NCBI RefSeq assembly: GCF_000142905.1
Contig: NW_013657657.1
Span: 338,618-399,298, forward strand
Origin: Thecamonas trahens ATCC 50062
Lineage: Eukaryota; Apusozoa; Apusomonadida; Apusomonadidae
Reading direction: 5' to 3'
Length of the DNA stretch: 60,681 bases
Each line of letters opens with the position of its first letter. Positions within the stretch are counted from its first letter, which is position 1. The translations under genes and the position numbers were made by a program. Shown here piece by piece: positions 1 through 8,570 of this stretch. The notes beneath the pieces are model-generated. The model was not told the DNA's origin and did no database searches. It saw only the letters and a program-made list of their open reading frames with translations.

Positions 1-5
1 GCTCG

Positions 6-848
6 ATGGCATGTATCCCGTGTACGAAGCGTCGCCGCGGGGGAGGCCAACGCGAGCCAAGAGTCCGGGGCGGGCGGCGCGGTGGAACCATCGGCGGGCG
101 CAGCGGCCGCGGCCGCGGCGGCGGTGGTGGTGGTGGCGGTGGGCGGCGGCGGCGGCAGGCATCGGACGCATCGTTTGTAGGCACGCACGGGCTGCGGCTG
201 CAGCAGGCTAACGATTCTAACTGGCCGCTGCGGACGCCGATGGATGTGGCGTCTGCGGCGTCAGGATCGCGCGGCGGGCCTCGGCCGCAGCGCGAGGAAA
301 AGTTGCCGGCGTACGCGTCGCGCAAGGCGCGTGAGATCGAGTACAAGCCGTACTCGCTGTCAGACTACAAGCGGATTGCGGCGCCGACTAAGCTCGGCTC
401 GCTCGGCCCAGACCTGGCCTCGCCGGAGCTGCAGGCCAAGCAGGAGCGGCGGCGGCGGATGCAGAGCTACGGGGCCAAGCTCAAGCAGATGCATCGGAGC
501 CACATCCCTGCGCCGATTGTGCCCAAGGGCTCGGTCGAGCGGCGCGAAAAGGTGTCCAAGTCGGAGCGGGCGCGGCAATACTCCAAGACCATCCGCAAGC
601 CGGCGCACCGCGGCGGGGCGCCGGCGCCGCACCGCGCCTCGGGCGTGGCCTACGCCGGAACCTCAGGCTTTGGCGGCACGTTTGGCCATGGAGTCGGTGC
701 GGGCGCGCGCGGCGGCGGCTATGACCTGCAAACCTCGCAGTCTTCCAAGTACAACCGTGGCGCTGGCAACACGCCCATCGAGGCCATGGAGCTCAAGCAC
801 CGCATCGACTTGCAGCAGGTTGCGTCGATCCGCGAGTCGTACATGTGA
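6..848 (+). CDS. JHY-like (C11orf63-type) ciliary protein, possibly 5'-partial
   Basis: The ORF of 280 residues is open to the window edge, so the true start may lie upstream of the first ATG at 6. The N-terminal 55 residues are Arg/Gly-rich low complexity. Residues about 108-165 hold a conserved-looking block: YKPYSLSDYKRI, then KLGSLGPDL, then a charged helix with KQERRRRMQSYGAKLKQ. From memory, this order (PY-x-L-x-DY, LG-x-LGPD, K/R-rich helix) resembles JHY/C11orf63, a protein needed for motile ependymal cilia; I could not search it. The rest is basic and Gly/Ala-rich. A dynein heavy chain in the same window shows that the organism has motile cilia. The stop lies 26 bp from the stop of the convergent hydrolase gene, and a TAAA sits 8 nt after the stop. 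Gene reality is likely; the family call is tentative. Confidence 0.55.
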   Translation: MACIPCTKRRRGGGQREPRVRGGRRGGTIGGRSGRGRGGGGGGGGGRRRRQASDASFVGTHGLRLQQANDSNWPLRTPMDVASAASGSRGGPRPQREEKLPAYASRKAREIEYKPYSLSDYKRIAAPTKLGSLGPDLASPELQAKQERRRRMQSYGAKLKQMHRSHIPAPIVPKGSVERREKVSKSERARQYSKTIRKPAHRGGAPAPHRASGVAYAGTSGFGGTFGHGVGAGARGGGYDLQTSQSSKYNRGAGNTPIEAMELKHRIDLQQVASIRESYM

Positions 849-874
849 GGAGGGCTAAAAGTAAGAAAAGGAAA

Positions 875-1924
875 TCAGAGGCGGGAGCGAGACGGTGGAG
901 CGGCGGCTTCGGCGAGCGCGGCCAGGACGTGGCCCGCGGCTGCCGCAGGCTCTTCCACCATCGGAAAGTGGGTGCAATCGTCAAGGACAGTGACCGACGA
1001 GGCGCCGAGGTGGGTGCCCACGGCTGCCGCCACTCCGGACGCGTAGGCGCGGGATCTTCCGCCGGCATACAGCGCCATAGCCGGGGGAAGGACGGGACGG
1101 GCGGCGGCAACAACCTCCCACAGGTGGCTGAAGCGGTAGCCGCGAAAGGTGGCGGCCTCGGCAAGTGGCGGGCAGGCAAGGGTGACGGCGTCGGGGCCGG
1201 CGGCCGGATCAGGTACCATGCCGCCGTCGAGGTAGGCGTCGACAGCGGCGGGCGTCCAGGTGGCAAACATGCCGTGGCCAGTGTACGCGGACGCGGCGGC
1301 GGCTCGCGAGGGAAAGTCCGCCCGGCGGCGAGCGGCGCCGGTAGCCATCACGTGCGAGGCGACGTGGCCGGCGCTGGGCGGGAAGACGATGGGCTCGTAG
1401 GCGACGATAGCATCAAAGACGCCCGGGCGGAGGATGGCGGCCATGAGCAGCGTCGTTGCGCCCATCGAGTGACCTACCGCGATGCGAAGGCCGCTTGACT
1501 CGGGCCTGGGCGCGCCTTGGCCGGCCACATCGATGTCGTCGTCGAGCGCATCGATGACCGCAAGCGCGTCGTGGGCTAGGCCCCACCAGTCGAGCGGCTC
1601 GTAGGCCTTGCCGGCAGCATCCGCGCCGACGTCCCCGTCGAGAGAGCCAAGCCGCGAGCCGCCGTGCCACGCATGGTCCCATGCCACAAGGCGCAGCCGG
1701 GCGGCTGCGCCCGCTGTCTCTGTCCATTCTCCTCCCGTCGCCTCCTCAAGGCCGGCCCATAGAGGGAGCCACGTCTCCTTGCACAGCCCGGTCCCGTGGG
1801 CAAAGACCAGAGTGTGGGCCGGGCCTGGGCGCGAGGTGCCGATGGTGGCAGTCATGGCTGCGAGAGTGACATCAGCAAGTGCTGCCGACGGCACGATGAA
1901 CGGCGTCGCGGCGGTGCGGAGCAT
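875..1924 (-). CDS. Peroxisomal alpha/beta hydrolase, LPX1/AKT2-like
   Basis: This is an alpha/beta-hydrolase of 349 residues from the ATG at 1924; the ORF stays open further 5' but the extension is Pro/Arg-rich and non-homologous in style. Visible motifs are an oxyanion-hole segment FAHGTGLCKETW (about 41-52), the nucleophile elbow GHSMGA (151-156, Ser153) and a C-terminal catalytic His in DDCTHFPMVEEP. The HG-x-G-x2-KE-W opening and the VAWDHAWHG segment resemble the fungal Lpx1/AKT2 group of peroxisomal hydrolases. The last three residues are SRL, a canonical type 1 peroxisomal targeting signal, which supports a matrix location. The substrate is unknown; Lpx1 is described as a triacylglycerol lipase/esterase. 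The gene is convergent with the JHY-like gene and divergent from the F-box gene (304 bp between ATGs). Confidence 0.85.
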   Translation of the reverse strand: MLRTAATPFIVPSAALADVTLAAMTATIGTSRPGPAHTLVFAHGTGLCKETWLPLWAGLEEATGGEWTETAGAAARLRLVAWDHAWHGGSRLGSLDGDVGADAAGKAYEPLDWWGLAHDALAVIDALDDDIDVAGQGAPRPESSGLRIAVGHSMGATTLLMAAILRPGVFDAIVAYEPIVFPPSAGHVASHVMATGAARRRADFPSRAAAASAYTGHGMFATWTPAAVDAYLDGGMVPDPAAGPDAVTLACPPLAEAATFRGYRFSHLWEVVAAARPVLPPAMALYAGGRSRAYASGVAAAVGTHLGASSVTVLDDCTHFPMVEEPAAAAGHVLAALAEAAAPPSRSRL

Positions 1925-2228
1925 GTGACGGGCGAGTTGGGTGGGCGGAGTTGGGCAGCGGGCGCTCGACCCCGGTCGTGGCGCCGGCAACGAGCGACGG
2001 GGGTTTTTTGCGCTGTCCAAAGACGTTCCATGCCGATTCTCGCCTGGCGGAGTCGCACTTTGGGGGGGGTTCCACGGCGGCACACAGGGCCGGAGGGGGG
2101 CGGGGGGGACGACCGAGGAGTGGAGGCACTCGACGCGTGGGATTGCGTTGCAAAGCGGAGACAGACGCAGACGACAGGAGAGCTAGCAGGCACAGCCGAG
2201 GGCGTGTGTGGCTTGTGCAGGCGTCGGC
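1925..2228. promoter_or_regulatory. Divergent intergenic region, hydrolase / F-box gene
   Basis: This 304-bp spacer separates the two divergent start codons and must hold both promoters. It contains G runs on the + strand at about 2061-2112, which are C runs on the sense strand of the hydrolase gene. I see no TATA box. Confidence 0.5.
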
Positions 2229-4091
2229 ATGGGCTGCGGAAGCTCGAGGGCGGACCAGGGCAAAAACGGACGGGGTGGGAGTGGGAACTTGGTTCGGGCT
2301 AGCAGGCGGGGCGGGAAGAGCGACCGTGGCGGGCTAACGCCATTGCGGGAGGTGCGTGCTGAGCGTGAGGCGTCACTTGCGCAGCTGGACCTGGCGTCGC
2401 TTCCGGGCCTGGCGGCGTGGCGGGCGCTGGCGACGCTGGGCGAGGGTTGTGTCGAACGAGGCGACGGCAGAGCAACGGCTATGTCTGTCTTTGCGCCGGT
2501 TGTGCGGGTGGCGGCAATGCGAGGCGATGACCCAAGCGCTAAGCTGCGGGTGGTGGGCCTCCAAGCAAATCAACAATGCAAGGGCCGCTCGCGGAGCAAG
2601 TGCAAGAAGAACGAGGTAGAGCTGGTGTTTGAGCCGTCGGAGCTGCGGTACTTCTCGGCCGCGATGATGGAGACTGTGATGGACGCGGTCTCGAGCGGCG
2701 AGCTCTCGCTCTTTGACATCCTGGACGACGCGCTTGTCATCCGCATCCTGTGGTATCTGCCGCTGGCCGACTTTTGCCACGCAGCGCAAGTAAGCTTGCG
2801 GCTAAACTTGCTGACGTATGACGCCGAGCTGTCGACGCTCTGGATGGTGCGGACGCTGGCGACGTCGCGGATTCGCGACTCGTCGCTGACACGGCTGGCA
2901 GCGCGCTCAGTCTCTTGTATTCTCTCGCTTGACCTCTCCAACTGCCAGCTGGTGACCGACTGCGGTCTGCGAGCCATTCTCGAGGTGAATCCGCTGATGG
3001 AGGACATCTCGCTGGCCAACTGCACCGGCATCACGCGAGCCGGCCTCATGGCGGTGGCGGAGCTCGGGACCTCGCTTCAGCGAGCAGTCATGCCCGTGAC
3101 CAAGGCGCGGTCGCACGCCGAGTCGTATAGCGATATTATCGAGGTTATGGCGGCCAACGCGACCGAGCTCGTCGAGCTGGACATTGACGGCTGGGTCGTC
3201 AGCGCCAACGCGCTGGCATGCCTGCTTAAGCAGTGCAGCTCGCTCGAGCGGTTGACGGTCTCACTCCGGTCTATACCGGGCGAGTCAATTGTTGACGACG
3301 TAGGCTTTATGCAGGTCTGCCAGTACGCGCACAACATCAAGGGCCTTGTCCTCAACTACCCGGTCGAGCTCAATTCGTCTTCGCTCACGGCGCTACTAGC
3401 GCACATGGGCTCACTCACGGCGCTCAACATTGCACATGCCTCGTTTCCGCGGCTCGCTCTCGCGCCTGGCATGGCGCCTGTCCTCCGGGTCATTCATCTC
3501 AACGATGTAGCCATTGACGACGCAGGCCTTGCTTCGCTGATTGCGTCGACGCCGTCGCTCTACCACTTTGAGCTCCGGTTTTGTGCGCACCTCACCGACA
3601 CCTTTCTCTCATCGCCGCTCCCGCCGTCGCTTCAGACTCTGGTCCTCACCTCGTGTCCGATCTCGGACCGCGGCGTCGGGTTTGTGGCCCGGCAGCTGGA
3701 GCGGCTGCCGCGGCTGCTCTGCCTCGACCTCTCACACACCAACATCTCGGAGCAGTCGCTCTCCACACTCCTTGGCATCGGCAAGAGCGTGCCTTACATT
3801 GGCATCGCCGACTGCGCAGCCATCCAGGCTAACTCGATCATCGAGTTCTACATGCGGCGGCACAAGCAGCTCAAAAAGTACGAGGCGGCCTTCCTTGAGG
3901 TCATCGCCCGCGCCGAGCCGCCGTCGCGGTTCCATCTTCCGTCGGGCGAGCCGCGCCCACTCTTTGCCTCGCCGAGCATGGCAGGCATGTCAGGTGGCCC
4001 GTCCGGCTGCCGTGCCAAGCCCACCATTTCATCGCGACTCGTCGAGAGTCACGTCCGCGGCATGCATGCCTCGCTCTCGGGCACTCGGTAG
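2229..4091 (+). CDS. F-box and leucine-rich-repeat protein with N-terminal acylation motif
   Basis: The product has 620 residues from the ATG at 2229. I chose this ATG because the longer frame opens only with GTG and because the protein then begins MGCGSS, a classic N-myristoylation (Gly2) plus palmitoylation (Cys3) motif. Residues about 160-205 form an F-box (DDALVIRILWYLPLADF, then HAAQVS and a final LW pair). From about 225 to 535 follow leucine-rich repeats of the Cys-containing FBXL type (for example LDLSNCQLVTDCGLRAI and ISLANCTGITRAGL). The family delivers LRR-bound substrates to SCF E3 ubiquitin ligases through Skp1. Lipid anchoring would place this adaptor on a membrane, perhaps the ciliary or plasma membrane (inference). 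A GTAAG inside the F-box (about 2789) is in frame and need not be a splice site. Confidence 0.88.
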   Translation: MGCGSSRADQGKNGRGGSGNLVRASRRGGKSDRGGLTPLREVRAEREASLAQLDLASLPGLAAWRALATLGEGCVERGDGRATAMSVFAPVVRVAAMRGDDPSAKLRVVGLQANQQCKGRSRSKCKKNEVELVFEPSELRYFSAAMMETVMDAVSSGELSLFDILDDALVIRILWYLPLADFCHAAQVSLRLNLLTYDAELSTLWMVRTLATSRIRDSSLTRLAARSVSCILSLDLSNCQLVTDCGLRAILEVNPLMEDISLANCTGITRAGLMAVAELGTSLQRAVMPVTKARSHAESYSDIIEVMAANATELVELDIDGWVVSANALACLLKQCSSLERLTVSLRSIPGESIVDDVGFMQVCQYAHNIKGLVLNYPVELNSSSLTALLAHMGSLTALNIAHASFPRLALAPGMAPVLRVIHLNDVAIDDAGLASLIASTPSLYHFELRFCAHLTDTFLSSPLPPSLQTLVLTSCPISDRGVGFVARQLERLPRLLCLDLSHTNISEQSLSTLLGIGKSVPYIGIADCAAIQANSIIEFYMRRHKQLKKYEAAFLEVIARAEPPSRFHLPSGEPRPLFASPSMAGMSGGPSGCRAKPTISSRLVESHVRGMHASLSGTR

Positions 4092-4247
4092 CCAGCCAGA
4101 ACCGCAGCCGTTTGCACTTGTCGCCGCGCCATGGGAAGTAGAGGCATGGACACGGTAAGTGCACGAGTGAAGCGTCAGGCGCGGCCCTTGTATAGGAGTG
4201 GGGGCTGGGGGGCTGGGGAGGAGGGGGGAGCATGAGCTTTGGGCGGG

Positions 4248-5921
4248 ATGTCTCACATTGGCATTGGTGTGGGGGGCGCGACGGGCACCAACTCGGGGAT
4301 GGGGCGTGGACGACGGGGCGTGGGGCTGCGGGCATGGGGTTTGTGGTGTGCGGCGGCGACGGTGGTGGTGGTGCTGGTGGTCGCGCTACAGGTGTCGATG
4401 GCGTCGGCGGACTTTGTGTTCCGGCCGCCGCCCGGGCTGGGGAGCAAGCGGGCGAGCGCTGCAAGCGCAGTGTTCACGCTCGTGTCGACGATTGTGGGCG
4501 GCGGATCGCTCTCGCTCCCGTTTGCGTTTGCTAAGCTCGGGCTTGCCGAGGCGGCTGGCCTCCTTATTGTCATCGCGGTGGCGTCTGATCTCGGGGCGTC
4601 GCTGCTGGTGTCTGCGGCGAGGCGGTCTGGTGGATGCACGTACGAGCAGGTGGCATACAAGGCGTACGGGCGGCCTGCGCAGCTAGTGACGGTGGTGTTG
4701 CTTGTGGTGCTGACGTATCTCTGCTGCGTGGCGTACATCATTCTCATGGGCGACTTTGCGGTCCCGCTTCTGGAGGTGTACGTGGTGCGGGGCACGAACC
4801 TTTCGGGGCTGGGCCGTGCGCTAGCAATGGGCGGGGCGATGGTCCTTGTCTCGCCGCTCTGTTTTCTGCGTAAGCTCACAGCGCTGCGGTTCACGTCTGC
4901 GATGTCGATGACGTCGATGCTCTTCCTCACGTGCGTCATTGTGGCCAAGGCTGTGATCCACGCGCGGAGCGTGGGCCTTGCGACGATGTGGCGGCCGGTG
5001 GCGTACACGTCGTCGTTTGCTGACACGCTCTACGGCTTTCCGCTCATTTCTGTGGCGTTTCTCGTCCACTTTAACGTCTTGCCTGTCCACACTGAGCTGA
5101 CGGCGACGGAGCCTGCGCTGCAGCGGATCCGCAACGTCATCCACGTGACGGTGGGCATTTGCTCGACGCTGTATGTGGTCATCGGCGTCGCCGGGTACGC
5201 CACCTTTGGTACTGCTGTTGATGGTGACGTCCTGAAGAACTACGGGCGCGACGACCACCTGGTCAATGCCGGGCGGTTCGCGCTCCTAGCGACGCTCCTC
5301 TGCAACTTTCCTCTCCTTTGCATCCCGTGCCGCATCTCGCTCGACCGGCTGGTCCTCCTCGCACGCGACGCGTGGTGCCTGCCTGCACCGCATGGCCAGA
5401 GCATTGCCGGCCACCTGACCCCGCCCGAGAAGCAGCCACTGCTGGCGCAACCGGACGTGAACAGCGGTGAGGGAGGCGAGCCAAGCCGGTGGGCGCTGGC
5501 TCGCGAAGATCCTCGTGACGCGCTCAAGCTGGCGGGCACGCCCGACACCTCGCGGTGGGACGACGAGCACCCACCGAGCCCCGAGTCAGTCATGGTCGAG
5601 CGGCTCCGCGTCGTCGAAAGGGCTGCGCGCGATAAGTACGCCCGGCTCCGGCAGAGCATCGAGACGGTGCTTATCATCGCCAGCTCACTCGCGTTTGCCA
5701 TTGCCGTCCCTTCGGTCGTCATTGTGTGGTCGTTCATGGGCTCGACCATCTCCATGCTCATCGCTTTTGTCCTCCCTGCCCTCTACTACCTCAAGATCCG
5801 GGCGGCGCGGTCGACCAATCCGCGGCGTGTGGCCGCCGTCGGACTCCTCTGCTTTGGCATGATCATGCTTGTGGCGTGCACGTACCAGAGTGTGCGCACC
5901 ACTGTGGAGCAGGAGTCGTAG
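4248..5921 (+). CDS. Amino-acid transporter, AAAP/SLC38 type
   Basis: The product is a multi-pass membrane protein of 557 residues; the longer frame opens with TTG, so the ATG at 4248 is preferred. The family signature is at about residues 80-105 (STIVGGGSLSLPFAFAKLGL), corresponding to the unwound first core helix of SLC38/SLC32/SLC36 carriers (N-S-I-V-G-x-G-I-L-x-L-P-F/Y-A). About ten further hydrophobic segments follow. A hydrophilic loop of some 90 residues (about 385-475) precedes the last segments. An additional hydrophobic stretch at about 30-52 lies before the core and could be a signal anchor or an extra helix. The likely role is proton- or sodium-coupled amino-acid movement at the plasma or vacuolar membrane. 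GTAAAG lies 9 nt after the stop. Confidence 0.88.
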   Translation: MSHIGIGVGGATGTNSGMGRGRRGVGLRAWGLWCAAATVVVVLVVALQVSMASADFVFRPPPGLGSKRASAASAVFTLVSTIVGGGSLSLPFAFAKLGLAEAAGLLIVIAVASDLGASLLVSAARRSGGCTYEQVAYKAYGRPAQLVTVVLLVVLTYLCCVAYIILMGDFAVPLLEVYVVRGTNLSGLGRALAMGGAMVLVSPLCFLRKLTALRFTSAMSMTSMLFLTCVIVAKAVIHARSVGLATMWRPVAYTSSFADTLYGFPLISVAFLVHFNVLPVHTELTATEPALQRIRNVIHVTVGICSTLYVVIGVAGYATFGTAVDGDVLKNYGRDDHLVNAGRFALLATLLCNFPLLCIPCRISLDRLVLLARDAWCLPAPHGQSIAGHLTPPEKQPLLAQPDVNSGEGGEPSRWALAREDPRDALKLAGTPDTSRWDDEHPPSPESVMVERLRVVERAARDKYARLRQSIETVLIIASSLAFAIAVPSVVIVWSFMGSTISMLIAFVLPALYYLKIRAARSTNPRRVAAVGLLCFGMIMLVACTYQSVRTTVEQES

Positions 5922-6187
5922 CTTGTGGGTAAAGCGTACCAGTGAACCCGAGTGTGGGAAGGGTTGAGGGGCGGTGAGGGGCCGCAAGACAGCGCTCGTC
6001 ACTCGTCTTGACTCTGACACAATGCTGCGTTCGCTGGCGCGAGTGGGTGCGAGCGCGCGCCACAGCTGGGTCAAAGGCATGCTGGGCATGCAGGGCATGG
6101 GAGGCATGGGAGGCATGTCTGGGGCACGGTGTGTACAGTGTGCGGTGCCTGCGGCCAAGAGCACGCTGACCGAGTAGGTTATGGGGG
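5922..6187. other. Intergenic spacer, G-rich before the SAP gene
   Basis: The spacer holds no convincing gene. It contains a short degenerate GGCATGGGA repeat near 6075-6120 and a G-rich run that begins at about 6182 immediately before the SAP gene. Confidence 0.5.
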
Positions 6188-6274
6188 ATGGGGGGAGGGG
6201 GGGGGGAGGCGACAGAGAGAGAGAGAGGACGCAGCCAGGCTCACGGCAGCGAGGGATGGGAGACAACCGACAGG

Positions 6275-7843
6275 ATGGAGGTGCTGGACATGACGGTGAA
6301 GCAACTGAGGGAGGCACTGAAGGAGCGCGGGGTGACGCCGGGCTCAGCCAAGCGCAAGGCGCAGCTGCAGGACCTGCTGCTGGCCAACGCGGACAAGGCG
6401 GTGGCCAAGCCGGCGGCAACAACGGCTGCGTCGCCGCTCAACTCGCTGACGGTGCTGCAGCTGCGAGAGCGGTTGCGTGAGAAGGGCGTCGCGTACACGT
6501 CCAAGCTCAAGAAAAAGGAGCTGGTGGCGTTGCTGGCGGCGGCGCCGGCCGAGCCGGCCGCGGAGACGATGACGAGCGGAAAGGCCGCCGGCAAGGCCGC
6601 GTCTGCGGCTGGAGGGCGGGCAACAGAGAGACCGTCGAGTGGAGCGAGTAAGGCTAGCAAGAGCAGCGGCAAGGCTGGCAAGGCGGTGGTGATGGCGAGC
6701 GGGAGCAGTGGCAGCGCTGGTGCACGCGGGGCAGGCAAGAGCAAGTCGGCGCCGGCGGTGGCGGTGGTCATGCCGCGTGCCGGCGGTGCGGTGCGAGCGC
6801 CGTTGGCGATGAAGCTCGGGCAGACGGCACATGTCATGGACGTGGCTCAGTGGCCGCAGTGGCTCAAGACAGAGGCCGGACGGGCGGCGAGCCTGCCTGT
6901 CCTCTCGTCGCTGGTGGCGATGGGCACCTTCCCGGAGCTTGGCTGGCGGGTTCTCTACGCGTCGGGCCTTACTTGGTTTGGCTCACGGTTCACCAGCTTC
7001 AAGGCGCTCGAAAAGTTTGGTCACGCTTCGCTCGGCCTTCAGCTGAGCACGATGATCGGGCTGCACCCTGACATTGCGGCAGGCATGCTCTCGCTGCAGG
7101 CCGACGCCACGCTGCTAGGCCTGGGCGCAGCCGGAGCCATGGCGGCGGCGCGGACAGTGCGGCGCGGTCGCGGCCTGCCGACCGGCTTTGAGCGGGCCGA
7201 GGTGCTGAGCGGAGCCGATGTGACGCTGCGCGGCGTGGTCGACGGCACGCCCGTCGGTGCGCTCGTCAATGCACTGCACGCCTCGACCGAGGTCGGTCGC
7301 GCCGGAGCCACCGTTCCCTGGGGCGTCTTTGAGCTCGGGTATAAGCTCCGCGGCCCGCAGCAGGTCTCGCGAGTCAGCAGCCGTGGTGTCGAGCAAAAGG
7401 CGCACGAGGCCGCTGTCGAGCTTGTCGCCGACTACCACGTCCAGGACGTGCGGACGGGCGAGGTCCAGAAGGTCCGGCTCGAGCCGCGGTCTGTGGCGCT
7501 GGCCGCCGCCGCCGATGGTGGCCTCTTTGACGCGCCGACGCCGAGCTACGACGTCGACGAGCTTGTTGAAGCCATTGAATCGGGTCTCGATGGCTCGGCC
7601 AAGCACGTCCGCATTCCTGAGGCTCTCGGCCCACTCCTCGACACGGAATTGTGGGCCGCGACGCCGGACGCCGCCATCCCGGCCGTTGTCTCGGACGCCG
7701 ACCGCCGCACCGTCGAGTTTGCCGCGGACCGCCTCAAGCAGGCCCAGTACCTGCCGACGTTCCACACCGCGAGTTCCAACTCGGCCGGCCTCTGGTCCAA
7801 CGTTCGCATCATGCGCGACTCGGTCGAGTACACTGCCGTCTGA
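6275..7843 (+). CDS. Tandem SAP-domain protein with unrecognised C-terminal region
   Basis: The product has 522 residues from the ATG at 6275, chosen because the first SAP helix starts just after it; an upstream in-frame ATG at 6188 would add 29 low-complexity residues encoded by the G-rich leader. Two SAP domains are visible at about 4-38 (MTVKQLREALKERGVTP, AKRKAQLQDLL) and 57-90 (LTVLQLRERLREKGV, KLKKKELVALL). SAP helices bind DNA, often A/T-rich scaffold regions, or RNA. A Lys/Ala/Gly/Ser linker (about 95-185) follows. The last 330 residues look folded, with WPQWLKTEAG near the start and FGHASLGLQLSTMIG further on, but I recognise no family. A nuclear chromatin or RNA-processing role is the default inference from SAP alone. 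Confidence 0.8.
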   Translation: MEVLDMTVKQLREALKERGVTPGSAKRKAQLQDLLLANADKAVAKPAATTAASPLNSLTVLQLRERLREKGVAYTSKLKKKELVALLAAAPAEPAAETMTSGKAAGKAASAAGGRATERPSSGASKASKSSGKAGKAVVMASGSSGSAGARGAGKSKSAPAVAVVMPRAGGAVRAPLAMKLGQTAHVMDVAQWPQWLKTEAGRAASLPVLSSLVAMGTFPELGWRVLYASGLTWFGSRFTSFKALEKFGHASLGLQLSTMIGLHPDIAAGMLSLQADATLLGLGAAGAMAAARTVRRGRGLPTGFERAEVLSGADVTLRGVVDGTPVGALVNALHASTEVGRAGATVPWGVFELGYKLRGPQQVSRVSSRGVEQKAHEAAVELVADYHVQDVRTGEVQKVRLEPRSVALAAAADGGLFDAPTPSYDVDELVEAIESGLDGSAKHVRIPEALGPLLDTELWAATPDAAIPAVVSDADRRTVEFAADRLKQAQYLPTFHTASSNSAGLWSNVRIMRDSVEYTAV

Positions 7844-8570
7844 GAAACACAGTCCATCGTTTAGCTTTGTCTGCCCAACACTCGGACCCAACTTGGGCGG
7901 GGAGGCCGCCGCGCCAACAATGAATCAGGCGCAAAGCTGGATGGTGCTTGACGGAGGGCACAAGTGGCTGGGGGGGTCGATGCTGAGCAAGTGGAGGCGA
8001 TGGAGGGGGTAGATGTGGGCTCCGACAGACAACTTGAACAGGCGACCCCGTGGCCAGATTGGGGCCAAAAACGGCTGTAGCTAGTCTTACAATCTCAGCT
8101 ATAAACATATATAAATATATAACTGTAAAAATACATTTATATGTATCACAGTGATTTTTTTGTAATTATGTGCAGTAATACAGTGTGCATTATATAAAAC
8201 TAATATTTTTGGCTGTTTGGGGCTGATACCTTTAGGTTTTTCGCATATTTTTGTAACACACCAGGATCGAAAGAAATCGGGCACGCGTCGCCTTCTTAGC
8301 CTGGTGCGAGCCTACTAGGCTCCCAACAGCGCCTTCATCAAACATGACTCTCGCCCTTAGTTCTACCATTATGCAATGTACTCCCTGCAGCTGTCATCGC
8401 ACCCGGATGCCGGCCGCTACCGTAGCGTAAATGTCGAACATTTATGTTCGTGGCAACGTCAGGCGATGTCACACCTACCTGGCACGACCGGGCCAATGAC
8501 GCAAGCGCAGACTGGCAGTAGGCAACCCGCACACGCTCACACATAGCTCTCTCAAGACAACGACCTGACC
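7844..8570. other. 727-bp intergenic region with an AT-rich island
   Basis: No protein gene is credible here. The central part (8100-8265) is about 75-80% A+T in a genome that is otherwise strongly GC-rich. A perfect 7-bp inverted repeat (CGAACAT-tt-ATGTTCG) lies at about 8434-8449. The remainder leads to the start of the MPV17 gene. Confidence 0.6.
8100..8265. other. AT-rich island
   Basis: This stretch of about 165 bp is dominated by A and T, with TATATAAATATATAA at its left end, a short hairpin ATCACAGTGAT at 8145-8155, and an Sm-site-like ATTTTTGG at 8204-8211. It has no long ORF with an ATG. It could be a matrix-attachment or origin-like element, an snRNA locus, or an insertion of organellar DNA; none of these is shown by the sequence. 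Confidence 0.5.

Noticed and set aside
8190-8240. Possible snRNA around ATTTTTGG
   Set aside because: An Sm-site-like octamer alone is weak in AT-rich DNA; I found no flanking stem or branch/5'-site complementarity.
8250-8330. Possible tRNA on the minus strand (TTCGATCC near a T-arm position)
   Set aside because: No cloverleaf could be formed: the acceptor, D and anticodon stems do not pair.
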